Part shown: in pieces, positions 4,775-6,068 of the stretch
Position numbering within the stretch: position 1 is the stretch's first letter
Layout of the letters: every line of letters starts with the position of its first letter
From: Micrococcaceae bacterium
GTDB lineage: Bacteria; Actinomycetota; Actinomycetes; Actinomycetales; Micrococcaceae
Direction: 5' to 3'
Assembly (NCBI GenBank): GCA_003486025.1
Contig: DNHA01000283.1
Coordinates: 8,568-14,635, forward strand
Length of the DNA: 6,068 nucleotides
Program-made: the position numbers and the translations under genes
The notes under the pieces: model-generated
The model's input: only the letters and a program-made list of their open reading frames with translations
Databases searched by the model: none
What the model was told of the DNA's origin: nothing

Positions 4775-5179
4775 ATGGTCGAACATATGTTCGAACAAGT
4801 ATTGAGGCAGCTCAGTATCCAAGTCATCGAATGCGAGCTACCAAACGACTGGTGGGGCGCCTATGACATCCAGACAAACACCATCGGCCTTCGGCACCAC
4901 CTAGCCCCCCTCCAGCGCCGCTCAACCCTCTCCCACGAGGTAGCGCACGCAGCCCTCGAACACGACGGCCACAGTCTCACTCAAGAACGCGACGCAGAAG
5001 AACTCTCCGCAGCCTGGCTCATCATGCACGGCGACTTCCAACAAGCATCACGCATCTACAACACACCAACCGCCCTTGCGCACGAGCTCAACGTCCTGCC
5101 TAGAGACGTCCACGCCTACGTTCGCATGATTCAGCGCACCCAAAAACAAGGAGGAACCCCATGGCGACAGGACGTGTAA
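4775..5179 (+). CDS. immA: ImmA/IrrE-like zinc metallopeptidase, 134 aa
   Basis: HEVAH (54-58) is the HExxH zinc site; it lies in QRRSTLSHEVAHAALEHD, typical of the ImmA/IrrE family, and is followed by ERDAEELSAAWLI (71-83), which would supply the third ligand (E71 most likely). GAYD..TNTIGLRHHLA (28-43) is the family's preceding beta hairpin. In ICEBs1 and many phages ImmA cleaves the paired repressor to trigger induction; here the target would be the immunity repressor encoded just upstream. The start is uncertain: ATG at 4775, in-frame ATG at 4787 and TTG at 4802 all lack a Shine-Dalgarno, so a leaderless message is possible. A perfect SOS palindrome (4779-4794) covers both ATGs. The 3' end overlaps the integrase gene by 19 nt. 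Confidence 0.88.
   Translation: MVEHMFEQVLRQLSIQVIECELPNDWWGAYDIQTNTIGLRHHLAPLQRRSTLSHEVAHAALEHDGHSLTQERDAEELSAAWLIMHGDFQQASRIYNTPTALAHELNVLPRDVHAYVRMIQRTQKQGGTPWRQDV
4779..4794. promoter_or_regulatory. LexA (SOS) box, TCGAACATATGTTCGA
   Basis: A perfect 16-bp palindrome matching the mycobacterial/actinobacterial LexA consensus TCGAAC-N4-GTTCGA at all 12 fixed positions. By chance, at even base composition, such a match is expected about 0.0004 times in a window of this length. It overlaps the immA start codons, and TATGGT (4774-4779) next to it could be a -10 for a message starting at the ATG at 4787. Host LexA is the likely ligand. Confidence 0.8.
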
Positions 5180-6068
5180 CCGACACCTGGCACCTCAAAG
5201 ACCGCAAGACCAGATCCAAGCGCTACGGCATCGGCAAACGCTGGCAAGCCGTATGGACAGATGACCGCGGCACCGAAGAAAAGCGATCCTTCGAAATGAA
5301 GGACGCCGCCAAAGCATGGATCGACAGCAAAGTCGCAGCGAACCTGCGAGACCCCCGCGGGCTCAAACCGGACATCCTATTCACTGAGTACTTTGCCGAG
5401 TGGCGCGCTAATCAAATCCACCAGCGCGAAAACTCACTCAGCTCCATCGACTCACACACCAAGAACTGGATTGTTCCCTCATTCAAGGGGATGACCATGC
5501 AAGCAATTGGGCGCCCGGAAATTCAGGCGGCCGTCACCAGCTGGGACGTGGGCGGGAATGCTGCGTCGACGATAGAGCTCATGTACACCTATCTCAGCGG
5601 CATTATGTCCGATGCAGTGTTGGATAAACGGATCCTTGAGACGCCCTGCGTAAGCATCCGGCTACCGGAGAAGGTGCGTGTACTTATCCGCCCGCTGACC
5701 GTTGATCAGGTGCGGGCAATTTACGAACAGATGGTCGGGCCGTGGAAAGCTGGTCTTCTACTGGCTGCTGCGACAGGATTGCGCCCGGGGGAGTGGCGTG
5801 GCCTCACAGTGGACAACGTTGACCTTACTGCTGGCGTGCTGCAGGTCAACCAGCAGGTGGCTACGAAATTGGTAAGTGACCCGAAGTTGGGGCCTCCCAA
5901 AACTGTATTCTCCTATCGCGATGTGAGTCTCGGGCCGGAGATAGTTGAGGTGCTGCGCCCCTTGGTTCGGACGCCTGGAGTCCTTGGCTTGTTGTTTCAT
6001 CTGGACGGGACGATTCTTACCCAGGCTAGGTCTTCCCGGGCATGGGATCTAGCGCGAACTACGTTGCC
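5161..6068 (+). CDS. int: Tyrosine-family phage integrase (partial, C-terminus off right edge)
   Basis: About 302 codons are present; the frame runs open to the edge. The N-terminus (about 1-60) is an AP2-like arm-binding domain with YGIGKRWQAVWTDDRGTEEKRSF and KDAAKAWID, followed by a core-binding helical domain (about 72-165, FTEYFAEWRAN ... SGIMSDAVLDKRI). The catalytic domain starts at about 175: PLTVDQVRAIY, then ATGLRPGEWRGL (204-215) carrying the first catalytic Arg (R208), and GPPKTVFSYRDVSL (244-257) with the catalytic Lys (K247). The HxxR box and the nucleophilic Tyr lie beyond the window. The ATG at 5161 has AAGGAGG about 7 nt upstream, one of the best ribosome sites here, and lies inside the end of immA, so the two are co-transcribed. 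Role: site-specific integration, and excision with a directionality factor. attP is not visible and probably lies beyond int. Confidence 0.93.
   Translation, partial: MATGRVTDTWHLKDRKTRSKRYGIGKRWQAVWTDDRGTEEKRSFEMKDAAKAWIDSKVAANLRDPRGLKPDILFTEYFAEWRANQIHQRENSLSSIDSHTKNWIVPSFKGMTMQAIGRPEIQAAVTSWDVGGNAASTIELMYTYLSGIMSDAVLDKRILETPCVSIRLPEKVRVLIRPLTVDQVRAIYEQMVGPWKAGLLLAAATGLRPGEWRGLTVDNVDLTAGVLQVNQQVATKLVSDPKLGPPKTVFSYRDVSLGPEIVEVLRPLVRTPGVLGLLFHLDGTILTQARSSRAWDLARTTL

Noticed and set aside
4484..4822. Minus-strand frame opposite the repressor and immA start
   Set aside because: Antisense shadow rich in Pro/Arg/His with no family pattern; it would also cross the SOS box.
5758..6000. Minus-strand frame of 80 codons
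   Set aside because: Antisense to the integrase catalytic domain, whose motifs (TGLRPGE, PPKT) are clear on the plus strand.
5161..6068. Attachment site near int
   Set aside because: No tRNA-like sequence or repeated core could be seen in the window; attP is probably beyond the right edge.

Overview
The window looks like the control and early region of a temperate actinobacterial (Actinomycetota) bacteriophage, probably carried as a prophage. The host is most likely in the Micrococcales (Arthrobacter-like), an inference from the fairly GC-rich coding sequence, the protein styles and the actinobacterial-type SOS box; the species cannot be named. No structural genes, tRNA or attachment site are visible.

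The layout is a divergent lysis/lysogeny switch. Leftward (minus strand, from about 3933 down to 1 and off the edge) runs an early operon: a Cro-like XRE regulator, a possible winged-helix protein of 93 aa, an excisionase-type HTH protein, an unrecognised 124-aa protein, a 42-aa single-helix membrane protein, a 115-aa protein with an internal twin-arginine-like signal, a Rad52-like single-strand annealing protein, an unrecognised 195-aa protein, and an SMC/RecF-type AAA ATPase cut by the left edge. Five of the junctions are exact 4-nt stop/start overlaps (ATGA or GTGA), which fixes most start codons and indicates translational coupling. The one real gap inside the operon (3084-3155) holds a strong intrinsic terminator that works only on the opposite strand.

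Rightward (plus strand, from 4213) run an immunity repressor of the actinophage type, an ImmA/IrrE-like zinc metallopeptidase, and a tyrosine integrase cut by the right edge. The intergenic switch region (about 3979-4212) carries three copies of a near-palindromic motif, TAGTAATCAC, the best operator candidates, plus a separate 14-bp dyad.

The most notable signal is a perfect 16-bp palindrome, TCGAACATATGTTCGA (4779-4794), matching the actinobacterial LexA/SOS box and lying on the start of the ImmA-like protease gene. The inferred circuit is: DNA damage inactivates host LexA, the immA-int unit is derepressed, ImmA cleaves the phage repressor, and the leftward early operon opens. Integrase overlaps immA by 19 nt, so the same event could also raise integrase while the excisionase-like protein is made from the leftward operon.
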